DNA from: Diplonema papillatum
Taxonomy: Eukaryota > Euglenozoa > Diplonemea > Diplonemida > Diplonemidae
Assembly (NCBI GenBank): GCA_030068145.1
Contig: JAPJBO010000756.1
Coordinates: 1 to 64,000 of the forward strand
DNA: 64,000 nt
Reading direction: 5' to 3'
In this document: positions 50,045-60,277 of the stretch, piece after piece
Position numbering within the stretch: the first letter of the stretch is position 1
How the letters are laid out: each line of letters starts with the position of its first letter
Made by a program: the position numbers and the translations under genes
Notes under the pieces: generated by a model
Seen by the model: only the letters and a program-made list of their open reading frames with translations
What the model was told of the DNA's origin: nothing
The model's database searches: none

Positions 50045-51246
50045 ACAACTGGCGACGGTGCAAGAAGCGAGGGTAAAGGGAGTGTGTCTTCTCTACAACT
50101 GGCGACGGTGCAAGAAGCGAGGGTAAAGGGAGTGTGTCTTCTCTACAACTGGCGACAGTGCAAGAAGCGGGGGTAAAGGGAGTGTGTCTTCTCTACAACT
50201 GGCGACAGTGCAAGAAGCGGGGGTAAAGGGAGTGTGTCTTCTCTACAACTGGCGACAGTGCAAGAAGCGAGGGTAAAGGGAGTGTGTCTTCTCTACAACT
50301 GGCGACAGTGCAAGAAGCGGGGGTAAAGGGAGTGTGTCTTCTCTACAACTGGCGACAGTGCAAGAAGCGAGGGTAAAGGGAGTGTGTCTTCTCTACAACT
50401 GGCGACAGTGCAAGAAGCGGGGGTAAAGGGAGTGTGTCTTCTCTACAACTGGCGACAGTGCAAGAAGCGAGGGTAAAGGGAGTGTGTCTTCTCTACAACT
50501 GGCGACAGTGCAAGAAGCGAGGGTAAAGGGAGTGTGTCTTCTCTACAACTGGCGACAGTGCAAGAAGCGGGGGTAAAGGGAGTGTGTCTTCTCTACAACT
50601 GGCGACAGTGCAAGAAGCGAGGGTAAAGGGAGTGTGTCTTCTCTACAACTGGCGACAGTGCAAGAAGCGGGGGTAAAGGGAGTGTGTCTTCTCTACAACT
50701 GGCGACAGTGCAAGAAGCGAGGGTAAAGGGAGTGTGTCTTCTCTACAACTGGCGACAGTGCAAGAAGCGGGGGTAAAGGGAGTGTGTCTTCTCTACAACT
50801 GGCGACGGTGCAAGAAGCGAGGGTAAAGGGAGTGTGTCTTCTCTACAACTGGCGACAGTGCAAGAAGCGGGGGTAAAGGGAGTGTGTCTTCTCTACAACT
50901 GGCGACGGTGCAAGAAGCGAGGGTAAAGGGAGTGTGTCTTCTCTACAACTGGCGACAGTGCAAGAAGCGGGGGTAAAGGGAGTGTGTCTTCTCTACAACT
51001 GGCGACGGTGCAAGAAGCGAGGGTAAAGGGAGTGTGTCTTCTCTACAACTGGCGACAGTGCAAGAAGCGGGGGTAAAGGGAGTGTGTCTTCTCTACAACT
51101 GGCGACAGTGCAAGAAGCGAGGGTAAAGGGAGTGTGTCTTCTCTACAACTGGCGACAGTGCAAGAAGCGGGGGTAAAGGGAGTGTGTCTTCTCTACAACT
51201 GGCGACGGTGCAAGGAGCGAGGGTAAAGGGAGTAGTGTGTCTTCGA
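50045..51246 (+). repeat. 50-bp minisatellite, about 24 units
   Basis: Unit ACAACTGGCGACAGTGCAAG followed by AAGCG(A/G)GGGTAAAGGGAG and TGTGTCTTCTCT, exactly 50 bp, repeated from 50045 to the last, slightly altered unit at 51,195. Two positions vary (CAGTG/CGGTG; GCGAGG/GCGGGG). GCGAGG and GCGGGG alternate over much of the array, giving a 100-bp higher-order period. Confidence 0.97.
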
Positions 51247-51533
51247 GGCAAAGCTGCCTACGGCGCGTCAAGTAGGAACCCCTACGGTTTTGATATCCAC
51301 TGAAGCCGGTCCACCAATTGCTTCGAATTGCCTGCAGCTGTCCATTGCAGTACCACGGTACCCGACATACTATCAGGTCCGTTCCGATCCCCTGGATGCT
51401 GCATGTTGCCTGGTGCTATCCATGGAGCACGGAAAGCGGGAGTTGCACCGACTTAGAAGCGTCCCTATTTTGCATTACAATTCCTGGTACCAGTCCCCAA
51501 GATTTTCCGAAGATTTTGCATAAAAATGGCCAA

Positions 51534-51584
51534 GCGCGTTTCCCCAATTCCCAGGGAAATGCCCTGGAAATTGGGGAAACGCGC
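51534..51584. repeat. Long near-perfect inverted repeat (hairpin)
   Basis: GCGCGTTTCCCCAATTCCCA... pairs over 23 bp, with one mismatch, with the inverted copy ...TTGGGGAAACGCGC. The loop is 5 bases (AAATG). Confidence 0.9.
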
Positions 51585-51714
51585 AAGGGGGACTCTCGCC
51601 AAAGCGAGGTTGGGAGGGGTTGTGGGGGTACAACGCAAACTTAAAATACTCGACGTAGCTGCTTCGACTCCGAATGGAAGGGAGGCAATATAGAGTAAGG
51701 GGCAAATACAATAC

Positions 51715-51885
51715 AAACACAATCTGATTTGTCCTGTTGTGTTTGTGTGATTTGTCGTGTAGGGGTAAACCCGCATGACCTCACGTCCGTTCAACACGTG
51801 GTTCGGTAGTTACAGCACTTGGGATCCCTTCTGTTCTTTGTCGGGCAGCATCGTCGAGCATTTCCTTTCAAGCTGGCGCTTATGC
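51715..51885 (-). repeat. Dispersed repeat family F copy 3 (inverted)
   Basis: The reverse complement matches 39,738-39,925 and 40,290-40,490: AAGCTGGCGCTTATG, GATCCCAAGTGCTGTAACTA, GGACGTGAGGTCATGCGGGT. Confidence 0.75.
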
Positions 51886-52764
51886 AACAGGCGCAGACCG
51901 CTCGCCTCTTGCCCCCTTCTGCTTACTCTCCTTTCGCGTTTCGTCTTCCACGGGAAAAACTATGAGTTTCTGAAGGTAACCAGATGCCTCGTCATTTCCG
52001 GTGAACCTAAGCATGGATGAACCACTGAGACTCGTTTCCAGGGAATGCACCTGAAGGAAGTTCCGCCATACTCACCGTTTCCACATGCACCCCACGCACG
52101 CGTACACACACGCCCCGCCAGCCACACTCACTCTCGCACTCGAGAGCTCATTTTCTAGCCTATCTGTACAGGGGTTCTCTCGGAACTTCGTCACTCTTTT
52201 GTCTATCTCCTCCGTATGAAAACGAACGCGAGACTCGCGTGTGTTTGATCGTCTAATGGGCCGAAGAAAAACAATCGAAGCAGCGATCTTTGCGGATCTA
52301 AGATTCGGTGGTTGTTGCTGCGTCCTACGGTACGGGTCACACCTAGCTATTACTGCGAACAACCCGGCGTGCCGAAACCAGGCGACCGCTGTTAAGGATA
52401 GAGCATGGAATAACAGCAACGCGCTCGATTCTTTCGACTCTTGTCGTCAAGCCACTGCAAACAACAAGCTACAACAAAGACTAGACGGGCAAGGGAGCGA
52501 GCCCGGCGCTAGTCACGCCAGCGGGCTACGAGCGCTTGGCTTCTTGAAGCCAGGCCGTGGTCTTTTTTTGATCCCCATGCCGAACGCCGGCGTGTGCTTT
52601 GGTCCCACGTGTGGACGGCGGCACGTCCGCCTAAAGCACCTATCCCGGATCGGCGCCGCCCAAGCGGCAACCTTAATTCACTCGTTTGTGTTTGTGAAGA
52701 TTGCTCCGTTCTTCCCCCTGGCTTGTTCCCCGGTCATACTACTACACTACCGATCCCCACACTC

Positions 52765-52945
52765 TTTACCGGTACTCGAGAAGGCCGCCAGTTGCGAATC
52801 GCGAAAAGAGGAAATGTGCTGTTTCCAACACGAAGCACAGGTAAATCTGGAGCGATTGGCGTTAAATACTCCACCTTTTGTAGTCGTATTGTCTCATCCA
52901 GCCTCCGTCGAAACAAGCACCAGGCGTCTGCTCCGGGTATTTCTA
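52765..52945 (+). repeat. Dispersed repeat family A copy
   Basis: GAGAAGGCCGCCAGTTGCGA, ACGAAGCACAGGTAAATCTG, then TCCGTCGAAACAAGCACCAG. A diverged but nearly full-length copy. Confidence 0.7.
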
Positions 52946-53812
52946 TCACCTCCTCGAACATGAAGCAAGACCAAAGGTTGCTAGGCCATGCTTTCATTAC
53001 CGAGGACGGGTAACTGAAGATCGTGTATCGAGCAAGCTTTTGCCCTTATGATAATGTGCTCTACGCGAGATTTCTATTCTCGCTGAGCTTGCCTCAGCCT
53101 GTACGGCACCAGATGACCAGGTAAGAAACACTCGAGGAGGTCGCAACAGTTGAAGGGCAAAGCAAAGCCAGTCGCAACTGCAAGAAATTCATTTCGAAGA
53201 ACCTGATCAGGGTCTGGCACGTTCATCCACACAAAAAACTCGTCGTCTTCGGGTGGGGAGACGTGTCAACGAACTCCAACGGCTGTGTCACCCTCCGAAG
53301 CTTTTTTGTTCCTGTAATAAGATACCTGCCACTTGAACGTGCGTATCGTACCACCTTTTGTTCCTGTTCTTGTGTCTTGGCTGCAGGCCCTTGCTGAGTA
53401 ACGGAAGGTGTACAGGCCCGGTTTCAGACCCTTATGACGGTACGCCACCGTGCAGGTGCAGACACAGCATTGTGATCTTTTGAGTGCGTGAAGCACCCGC
53501 ATGGATTAGCACGCACTTTTCTCGTAGGTCGGGCTACTTAGTGGCGTCGTCGCCGTTGTGCCAAGATCGAGTACAGCGACGCACAGGCGACTCGGGCGCT
53601 GTTTAATGCGATGAACGGTGGTTGAGACAGTCGAGTGTGATCAGGTGACCAGCCGTCTCAAACTAGTCGAAACGGCCCTAGCAATAGCCTGAGCGTAGGT
53701 GGTCGTCCTGAATTGCATGTGTTATCGAAACTTTGGAAACCAAGTCGGGCTCCGATACATACAGCAAACGTCGAAACTTTGGAAACCAAGATGCTGTGCA
53801 CCGGGGGGGGGA

Positions 53813-53935
53813 ATGGGTCCCCGCGTCGTCGTCGTCACCGGCTTCGCCGCGCAGCCCGCCGAGGCGCTGGCTCACCCTGCCGCAGCGGTGGGTGCAAACC
53901 GAGGCGGCCCCGCGGTGCAAAATGCAGACTAACTA
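53813..53935 (+). pseudogene. Partial copy of HIS exon 1 (copy -2)
   Basis: Starts MGPRVVVV like exon 1, then jumps directly to GFAAQPAEALAHPAAAV, so most of the amidotransferase region is missing. It is followed by the same 240-bp flank as the next copy. Confidence 0.85.
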
Positions 53936-54072
53936 AGTCGGGCACCGCATACAAACACGCACACATACACCACCCAGCAAAGTTTTGCTTGAGCGCCTTC
54001 GGCGCGCTATCTGAGCGAACTCCTCATATCCAACTCGCAAAACTTGACAAACGCAGGCCCTGCCTTTTGCCC

Positions 54073-54082
54073 TTTATATATA
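54073..54082 (+). promoter_or_regulatory. TATA-like site in the duplicated HIS 5' flank (upstream unit)
   Basis: TTTATATATA about 140 bp before the ATG at 54213. The same site recurs at 54,692 before the real exon 1. Promoter role is inference. Confidence 0.25.
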
Positions 54083-54212
54083 CTCCTCATACACACAAAG
54101 CGCAGTCGTATTCATAAGGGAGGTAAACCCCAGGTACATACACTGCAGGAGACAAATAAGCTGCCTTCAGGGGTGGGCGAAGGTCTTGACACTTGAAGAA
54201 GGGCCGGGGGGA

Positions 54213-54551
54213 ATGGGTCCCCGCGTCGTCGTCGTCGGCCCGCTGCCGCCAGCGGTGCGGCAGGCGCTGCGGCAGGCCGGAGCCGACGACGCCGCGGCCG
54301 CTGCGGGGCCGGCGGCGGTGCGCGACGGCTCGCACGTGCTGGTCTCCGGCGCCGACGCCGACGAAGCTGTCGTCGCGGCGCTGCGGGGGCGGGTCGCTGC
54401 CGGGCAGCCGACGTTCCTCGTCGGGCCGGCGGTCGCCCTGCTCCCGTCCGTCGTCGCCGGCTTCGCCGCGCAGCCCGCCGAGGCGCCGGCTCACCCTGCC
54501 GCAGCGGTGGGTGCAAACCGAGGCGGCCCCGCGGTGCAAAATGCAGACTAA
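54213..54551 (+). pseudogene. Copy of HIS exon 1 (copy -1), prematurely ended
   Basis: Identical or nearly so to the first ~95 codons of exon 1 at 54,832 (MGPRVVVVGPLPPAVRQALR ...), then out of frame (AHPAAAVGANRGGPAVQNAD) and a stop. The offset to exon 1 is 619 bp and includes a full copy of the 5' flank. Confidence 0.85.
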
Positions 54552-54691
54552 CTAAGTCGGGCACCGCATACAAACACGCACACATACACCACCCAGCAAA
54601 GTTTTGCTTGAGCGCCTTCGGCGCGCTATCTGAGCGAACTCCTCATATCCAACTCGCAAAACTTGACAAACGCAGGCCCTGCCTTTTGCCC

Positions 54692-54701
54692 TTTATATAT
54701 A
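54692..54701 (+). promoter_or_regulatory. TATA-like site upstream of HIS exon 1
   Basis: TTTATATATA about 130-140 bp before the ATG at 54832. It lies within a 5' flank present in two tandem copies. Confidence 0.25.
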
Positions 54702-54831
54702 CTCCTCATACACACAAAGCGCAGTCGTATTCATAAGGGAGGTAAACCCCAGGTACATACACTGCAGGAGACAAATTAGTTGCCTTCAGGGGTGGGCGAA
54801 GGTCTTGACACTTGAAGAAGGGCCGGGGGGA

Positions 54832-55337
54832 ATGGGTCCCCGCGTCGTCGTCGTCGGCCCGCTGCCGCCAGCGGTGCGGCAGGCGCTGCGGCAGGCCGGA
54901 GCCGACGACGCCGCGGCCGCTGCGGGGCCGGCGGCGGTGCGCGACGGCTCGCACGTGCTGGTCTCCGGCGCCGACGCCGACGAAGCTGTCGTCGCGGCGC
55001 TGCGGGGGCGGGTCGCTGCCGGGCAGCCGACGTTCCTCGTCGGGCCGGCGGTCGCCCTGCTCCCGTCCGTCGTCGCCGGCTTCGCCGCGCAGCCCGCCAA
55101 GGCGCCGGCTGCCCTGCGGCAGCAGTGGGTGCAAACCGAGGCGGACCCGCGGTGCAAATGCCTGAAGGCTGGCTCCGTCTACTTCGGCGCTGCGGCGTCG
55201 TGCCTGCGGGCCGTCCCCCTCGGCTGGGCGGCCGCGTGGACGGCCCCCTACAGCCGGGCGAGCGTCGTCGCCGGGCTTGAGTGCGGCGCTGTCATCTTCT
55301 CGCAGTTCCACCCCGAAATGTCTTCGGCGCAGGGCAG
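54832..55337 (+). CDS. Histidine-biosynthesis fusion, exon 1: HisH-like glutamine amidotransferase
   Basis: About 168 residues from the ATG at 54832. The C-terminal end VVAGLECGAVIFSQFHPEMS is the class I amidotransferase box holding the catalytic His and Glu (compare G-x-QFHPEKS of HisH). The expected nucleophile box (PxLGICLGMQLL) corresponds to PTFLVGPAVALL, where the Cys position appears to be Gly, so glutaminase activity is doubtful. HisH supplies ammonia to HisF in imidazole-glycerol-phosphate synthesis. The exon ends GGCAG|GTACGC, phase 2. Two partial copies of this exon lie upstream. The joining to exon 2 is not settled by phase. Confidence 0.65.
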
Positions 55338-55349
55338 GTACGCTTTTCT

Positions 55350-55460
55350 TTTTCGTATAAGCACCTGCTTTGTAGGAAATACTTGAGCAGGCTGCCAGCT
55401 GCAAAAGATCAAAGGAGGTACATGTGCTGTAGCCCGCACGAAACACAGGTGCCAGGGAAA
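55350..55460 (+). repeat. Dispersed repeat family A fragment in HIS intron 1
   Basis: TCGTATAAGCACCTGCTTTG, GGAGGTACATGTGCTGTAGC and ACGAAACACAGGTGCC. Confidence 0.75.
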
Positions 55461-55752
55461 GCCTGCTACACGGGAGCCAAGCTTCACGTGTTCGGCGGTA
55501 CTGCAGAGCCACGGGCCTACGGGTCAAGTGGCTGCCGATTTCCCAAACTAAAGCATCAGGCGTGGCGCACCTTGGGGCTTGGCGCTTGCGCTGAACACAA
55601 GCTCGTCGAGACGGTCAGCCACAGGGCAGAGCGGACGGGGTTGTGGCACTGTGCTGCCTCCGACTCATGTTCATAAGTCTCGAATAAATACTGTATCCGA
55701 CTATAGTACCTGAACACTTTTCATTAGATCGACCTTCACGCGATGGCTCAAG

Positions 55753-55995
55753 ATGTCTGCGTCACCGCCCGCAGAGGAAGCGAAGCCGGAGCACTACTCC
55801 GCCGCCACCGGCATGATCACCGTGAGCCCGGCTGGGGTCAACGTTGGGGCGCGGGAGCCAATTTCGGTGGGCAACCTCGAAGACTCCGAGCTGCCGATTG
55901 CGTGGGAAGCATGCGGCTGCGACGACTTGCTCGTCCTCGGCGACCAGGCTGTCGAAAAAGATGTGCTGGCGTCTGCGAAGGCTTGCTTGCAGAAG
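55753..55995 (+). CDS. Histidine-biosynthesis fusion, exon 2: start of HisF-like domain
   Basis: Open segment ending AAG|GTTTGC at 55995, phase 0. It reads VGNLEDSELPIAWEACGCDD, LLVLGDQAVEKDVLASAKAC. Position and pattern fit the start of HisF after HisH in the fungal HIS7 type fusion (VRNLGKPVQLAQ ... GADEVTFLNIT ... VLKQAAK), though similarity is low. The 5' border is uncertain (candidates CAAG|ATGTCT at 55753 and CGCAG at 55775), and an additional small exon may lie between exons 1 and 2. Confidence 0.5.
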
Positions 55996-56021
55996 GTTTG
56001 CGCACTCCTCATTTTATTTTA

Positions 56022-56141
56022 GCCACATGCAATGTGTGAGGAAACTGAACCGCCCAAGTAGGACCTTCTGATCATGATCATTTGCCAAATTTGCCACCTG
56101 AAACCACGTTCAGGATTTGGGCTCAGGGTAGTGCTGTCAAC
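56022..56141 (+). repeat. Dispersed repeat family E copy in HIS intron 2
   Basis: AGCCACATGCAATGTGTGAG through GGGCTCAGGGTAGTGCTGTC; nearly identical to 13,737-13,855. Confidence 0.85.
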
Positions 56142-56194
56142 GAAAGCTCTAGTTTCCCTTTCTACTTTCTCCTACTCTCGCGGTGTACGGTTTT

Positions 56195-56370
56195 TGGTAC
56201 ACGCAACGTGCTTTGTAGGAAATACTTGAGGAGGCTGCCAGTTGCGAAAGATCAAAAGGAGGTAAGCGTGCCGTAGCCCACGCGGAACACAGGTAAAATC
56301 TGGGTTTAGTGGCGGGCGTAAGCGTTACGAAAAAAGACCCACAAGGCAGCCCCTTGAGTATTTCTTTTTG
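56195..56370 (+). repeat. Dispersed repeat family A copy in HIS intron 2
   Basis: GTGCTTTGTAGGAAATACTT, AGGTAAGCGTGCCGTAGCCC, TCTGGGTTTAGTGGCGGGCG. Confidence 0.8.
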
Positions 56371-56639
56371 AAATGCTAATACTGCAAGGGAATTATTGAC
56401 TAGACCTCTTGAGTTCGTGCCTAACCTACAAAGCTAAAAGCAGGACCGACCCCCCCCGTTCGTGAGAAAAGGCGAAGAATAACTCTAATAAAAGCACCTT
56501 TTTGCCAAGAGCTGCAACTCAACTATTCCTGCCAGTGGTTTTGCTGCTACGGAAAGAGCGTTGGCCGTGTGTCTGCCATGCGCTTTGCTCCAGTTCCGTT
56601 CCGACCAGTAACCTGTAGTAGTTAGGCTCGAACTTGACA

Positions 56640-57420
56640 TGCGGCCATGTTCAGCCTGGCCGGCGGCGAGGGTTGGGCGTGGGAGGAAGGCGGCGACCGG
56701 CGCCTGACCGAGTAGTCGGTCCCAGCACTCAAACATGCATGAGAGGCAGTGCTCTGCCTACACATTTAACTAAGATTTCCCCCCCGAACTACTCTACGGC
56801 ACCAGAAAGTCCAAAAAGACCATGGTAAAGAAAGTAAAAGGAGAAAAAAGAAGTTGTCGACAACGAAAGAAAGAAAAGAACAGAAAAGACTCTGCATTCC
56901 GCGAAGAAGACTTGATGCTAGCATCAATCACATGAGAGGCAAGTAGCGCCTGATCACGAAACTAAGATTTTCCCCCCGACAAACCCAAGAAACATCCCCC
57001 CCCCCCCCCCACCAGACTCACACCGCAGTCCTGTCTGCAGACACTCAGGTTCCACGCTGATGATGGTCCGCCTTATGTGTCCGTGGCTTAAAGGACCGAA
57101 ACACGGCGCAGACGGGACCAGTGCGGTGTTGAGCACATACCCATTCCAAGCACGTTCTTGCAAACCCCCCCCCCCCTTCCGATGCTATAGCATCAAACAT
57201 GCATGAGAGGCAGTGTCCTGCCTAAACATTAAACTAAGTTTTCCCCCCGGGAAAAAGGATTAGCCGCGAAATGCTGAAAGTACCTCTCTTTTCGTTTGAA
57301 TAGCATTGTTTGAATAAGTTACGTGGCTCCGAAGACGTGTTCATTTGCTTCTGAGGAGAGGAAAAGCATGTCCGCACATATATAGACCACCTGGGTAAAA
57401 CACGGAACAGGGAGTTTCTG
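56640..57420 (+). repeat. Worn copy of the exon 3 unit with family C and B repeats
   Basis: 56,645-56,725 holds a decayed piece of exon 3 (CATGTTCAGC ... CCTGACCGAGTAGTCGGTC). Family C copies follow at about 56,733-56,790, 56,908-56,990 and 57,180-57,245, a family B unit at 57,020-57,165, and from about 57,240 the flank GGGAAAAAGGATTAGCCGCG seen in the later units. Confidence 0.7.
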
Positions 57421-57584
57421 CTCTTCGTATTGTCTGACAAGAACTGCCTAGAAGAAAGGGAGAAGTAAGAACACGTCTTTGTAGCTGATAGCACTAGCGC
57501 AAGGGAATGTTGAGTGACTGCCTTAACCGGGGAGTCGAGCTTGGGCGAGGTCACCAGGGGGAAAGGGCGGGTGGGAAAACCTGA

Positions 57585-57815
57585 ATTTTTTTTGTATAAG
57601 CACCTGCTTTGTAGGAAATGCTTGAGAAGACTGCCAGTTGCGATAGATCAAAGGAGGTAAATGTGCTGTAGCCCACACGAAACACAGATAAATCTGGGTT
57701 TAGTGGCGGGCGTAAGCGTTCAACAAAAAAGACCCACTTTGTAGTTGTATTGTTTTCTCCCCCTCTAGCCTCCTTCGAAATGAGCACAAGGGAGTCCCTC
57801 GAGTATTTTTGAACC
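57585..57815 (+). repeat. Dispersed repeat family A, fullest copy
   Basis: Runs from TTTGTATAAGCACCTGCTTT to GAGTCCCTCGAGTATTT, about 230 bp. It serves as the reference for the other fragments. No internal polymerase III boxes are clear. Confidence 0.8.
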
Positions 57816-57974
57816 AACCAGCCTGGCAACCACACCCTGAAGGCTGTGTGAAGTTCTCTAATCGACTTTTCGTGGTGCATCAACTCCCTCAGTGAAACTG
57901 TGAGCGTAGGATGTACTTTTGCGTTTCCTATGAATATGCACCACTTTGCACCTTGCACCACCCACAAGTCCACA

Positions 57975-59162
57975 TGAAAACAGGCGGGGCTGCCGGTTGC
58001 CTGCCAGGTGTTTTCGAAGACCGCAGCGCTGGAAGCCTTGGAGCAAGGGGCGGCGCGCGTGGTCGTCGCGGTGCCGCCGAGCGGCAAAGGAAGGACCGCG
58101 GGTCTGCAGCTGCTGCAGAACCTGCCGCAAGGGACGACGCAGGCCATGTTCAGCGTGAGCGCAGCCGGCGACGACGGCTGGACGTGGGAAGAAGGCGGCG
58201 GCCCGCGCCTGACCGAGAAGTCGGTCCCAGCACTCAAACATGCATGAGAGGCGGTGCTCTGCCTAAACATTAAACTAAGATTCCCCCCCCGACACACCCA
58301 AGAAACAATCCCCCCCCCCCCCGGGAAAAAGGATTAGCCGCGAATGCTGAAAGTACCTCTCTTTTTATTTGAATAGCCTTGTTTGAATACCCTTGTTTGA
58401 ATAAGTTACGTGGCTCCGAAGACGTTTCCATGTGCTTCTGAGGAGCGGAAAGCATGCCCGCACATATACGGACCACCTGGGTAAAACACGGAACAGGCGT
58501 AGGATGTACTTTTGCGTTTCCGATTAATATGCACCACTTTGCCCTTGCACCTCCCACAAATCCACATTAAAACAGGCGGGGCTGCCGGTTGCCTGCCAGG
58601 TGTTTTCGAAGACCGCAGCGCTGGAAGCCTTGGAGCAAGGGGCGGCTCGCGTGGTCGTCGCGGTGCCGCCGAGCGGCGAAGGAAGGACCGCGGGTCTGCA
58701 GCTGCTGCAGGACCTGCCGCAGGGGACGACGCAGGCCATGTTCAGCGTGAGCGCAGCCGGCGACGACGGCTGGACGTGGGAAGAAGGCGGCGGCCCGCGC
58801 CTGACCGAGAAGTCGGTCCCAGCACTCAAACATGCATGAGAGGCGGTGCTCTGCCTAAACATTAAACTAAGATTCCCCCCCCGACACACCCAAGAAACAA
58901 TCCCCCCCCCCCCCGGGAAAAAGGATTAGCCGCGAATGCTGAAAGTACCTCTCTTTTTATTTGAATAGCCTTGTTTGAATACCCTTGTTTGAATAAGTTA
59001 CGTGGCTCCGAAGACGTTTTCATGTGCTTCTGAGGAGCGGAAAGCATGCCCGCACATATACGGACCACCTGGGTAAAACACGGAACAGGCGTAGGATGTA
59101 CTTTTGCGTTTCCGATTAATATGCACCACTTTGCACCTTGCACCTCCCACTAATCCACATTA
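57975..59162 (+). repeat. Two tandem partial copies of HIS exon 3 start with flank (593-595 bp units)
   Basis: Units begin at about 57,975 and 58,568; the true exon's unit begins at 59,163. Each has the acceptor GTTGCCTGCCAG, then VFSKTAALEALEQGAARVVV in frame for about 70 codons to EKSVPALKHA and stop. At that point (after AAGTCGGT) the sequence switches to family C repeat (CATGCATGAGAGGCGGTGCT) and shared intron flank. Confidence 0.9.
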
Positions 59163-59192
59163 AAACAGGCGGGGCTGCCGGTTGCCTGCCAG

Positions 59193-60249
59193 GTGTTTTC
59201 GAAGACCGCAGCGCTGGAAGCCTTGGAGCAAGGGGCGGCTCGCGTTGTCGTCGCGGTGCCGCCGAGCGGCGAAGGAAGGACCGCGGGTCTGCAGCTGCTG
59301 CAGGACCTGCCGCAGGGGACGACGCAGGCCATGTTCAGCGTGAGCGCAGCCGGCGGCGACGGCTGGGCGTGGGAAGAAGGCGAAGGACCGCGCCTGACCG
59401 AGAAGTCGGTTCTCGCTGCGATCGGCGAGGCTGGCTTTTCGGCAGCCCCTGCGCGCGCCCCCGACTTGCTCTTGCGCATCGCCACGGGCGGCCCGGCGCC
59501 CGCGTCGGAAGCGGCGCTTTCGAAGATCGAAAGCCTGCTCGCCGGCCTCAAGTCCCTCGGCGCCGTCCCTTCGGTCGCCTGCGCGGGGCTGTCGCTGGGG
59601 CAGACGGTGGCCCTCGCGGCTAGCGGCGCTGCCGGCGGCTTCGCACGGTTCCCGCATCCATCTCAGCATGCCCCAGGGAAGGTGAAAGGTGCGCTGCTCT
59701 CGCGGTCTGTCCCAGCGAGGGTTCAGGCCTCCGGTCTGCAGTACAGCAGCGTCAACCTGCAGTGCCTTGTGCCGAGCCTCGAGGTCAAGAACGGAGTGGT
59801 CGAAGCCGCGACGGAATCCGGGTCGGAAAAGCTGCCCCTGGAGGAAGCTCTCTCGCGGTACAGCACGGTGGGCGAGGTGGCGGTCATCGACGTCGACTCG
59901 TCCGTCGGCGCGGCCGGCGGGCCGGCCGCGCGGGAACAGCTGCGCGGGCTGTTCAAGAGGTACCCCATTCGCGTCGGCGGCGGGGTCCGCACGGTCGACG
60001 AGGCGCTGAAGCTGCTCAACGAGGGAGCCGCGAAGGTCATCGTCGGGACCGCCGCCACCCGCGAATTCCTCGCTCAGCTCCCGAGGGACCGCGTCGTCGT
60101 CAGCGTCGACGCTCAGTACTCCCCCCCCGCCTCGGACCAAGACGCCGGCTCGTGGGTCACTTCGGAGGGTGCTCCGGTCGCTGACGTCATCGCCGACCTC
60201 GCCGAGGCTGCGGGGCACTTCCAGGTCACGTTCCTCGAGCAGTCGCCAG
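59193..60249 (+). CDS. Histidine-biosynthesis fusion, exon 3: HisF-like rest and HisA-like barrel
   Basis: Acceptor TGCCTGCCAG|GTGTTT, phase 0, matching exon 2. Starts VFSKTAALEALEQGAARVVV, where HisF has the GADKVSIG strand, then a weakly conserved stretch. From LVPSLEVKNGVV it follows HisA: VAVIDVDSSVGAAGG (VDLDGA..G), YPIRVGGGVRTVDEALKLLN, EGAAKVIVGTAA and LPRDRVVVSVDAQ. The usual first catalytic Asp (PAID) appears as Glu (PSLE), while the second, in SVDA, is kept. HisA isomerises ProFAR; activity here is uncertain. Ends CCAG|GTATTT, phase 1. Confidence 0.7.
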
Positions 60250-60277
60250 GTATTTCTGCCGGGATTTTTTTTTCTTG

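Larger units (their letters stand above)
51247..53790. other. Spacer between minisatellite and HIS gene
   Basis: No supported gene. It holds a long perfect hairpin (51,534-51,584), an inverted family F copy, a family A copy and, near 53,460-53,560, a block distantly related to 33,240-33,330. Confidence 0.5.

Noticed and set aside
50045-51246. CRISPR-like regular array
   Set aside because: The units are contiguous 50-bp copies without unique spacers, in a eukaryotic context; it is a minisatellite.
52241-52963. 240-residue plus frame upstream of the HIS region
   Set aside because: It runs through a family A repeat and shows no conserved pattern.
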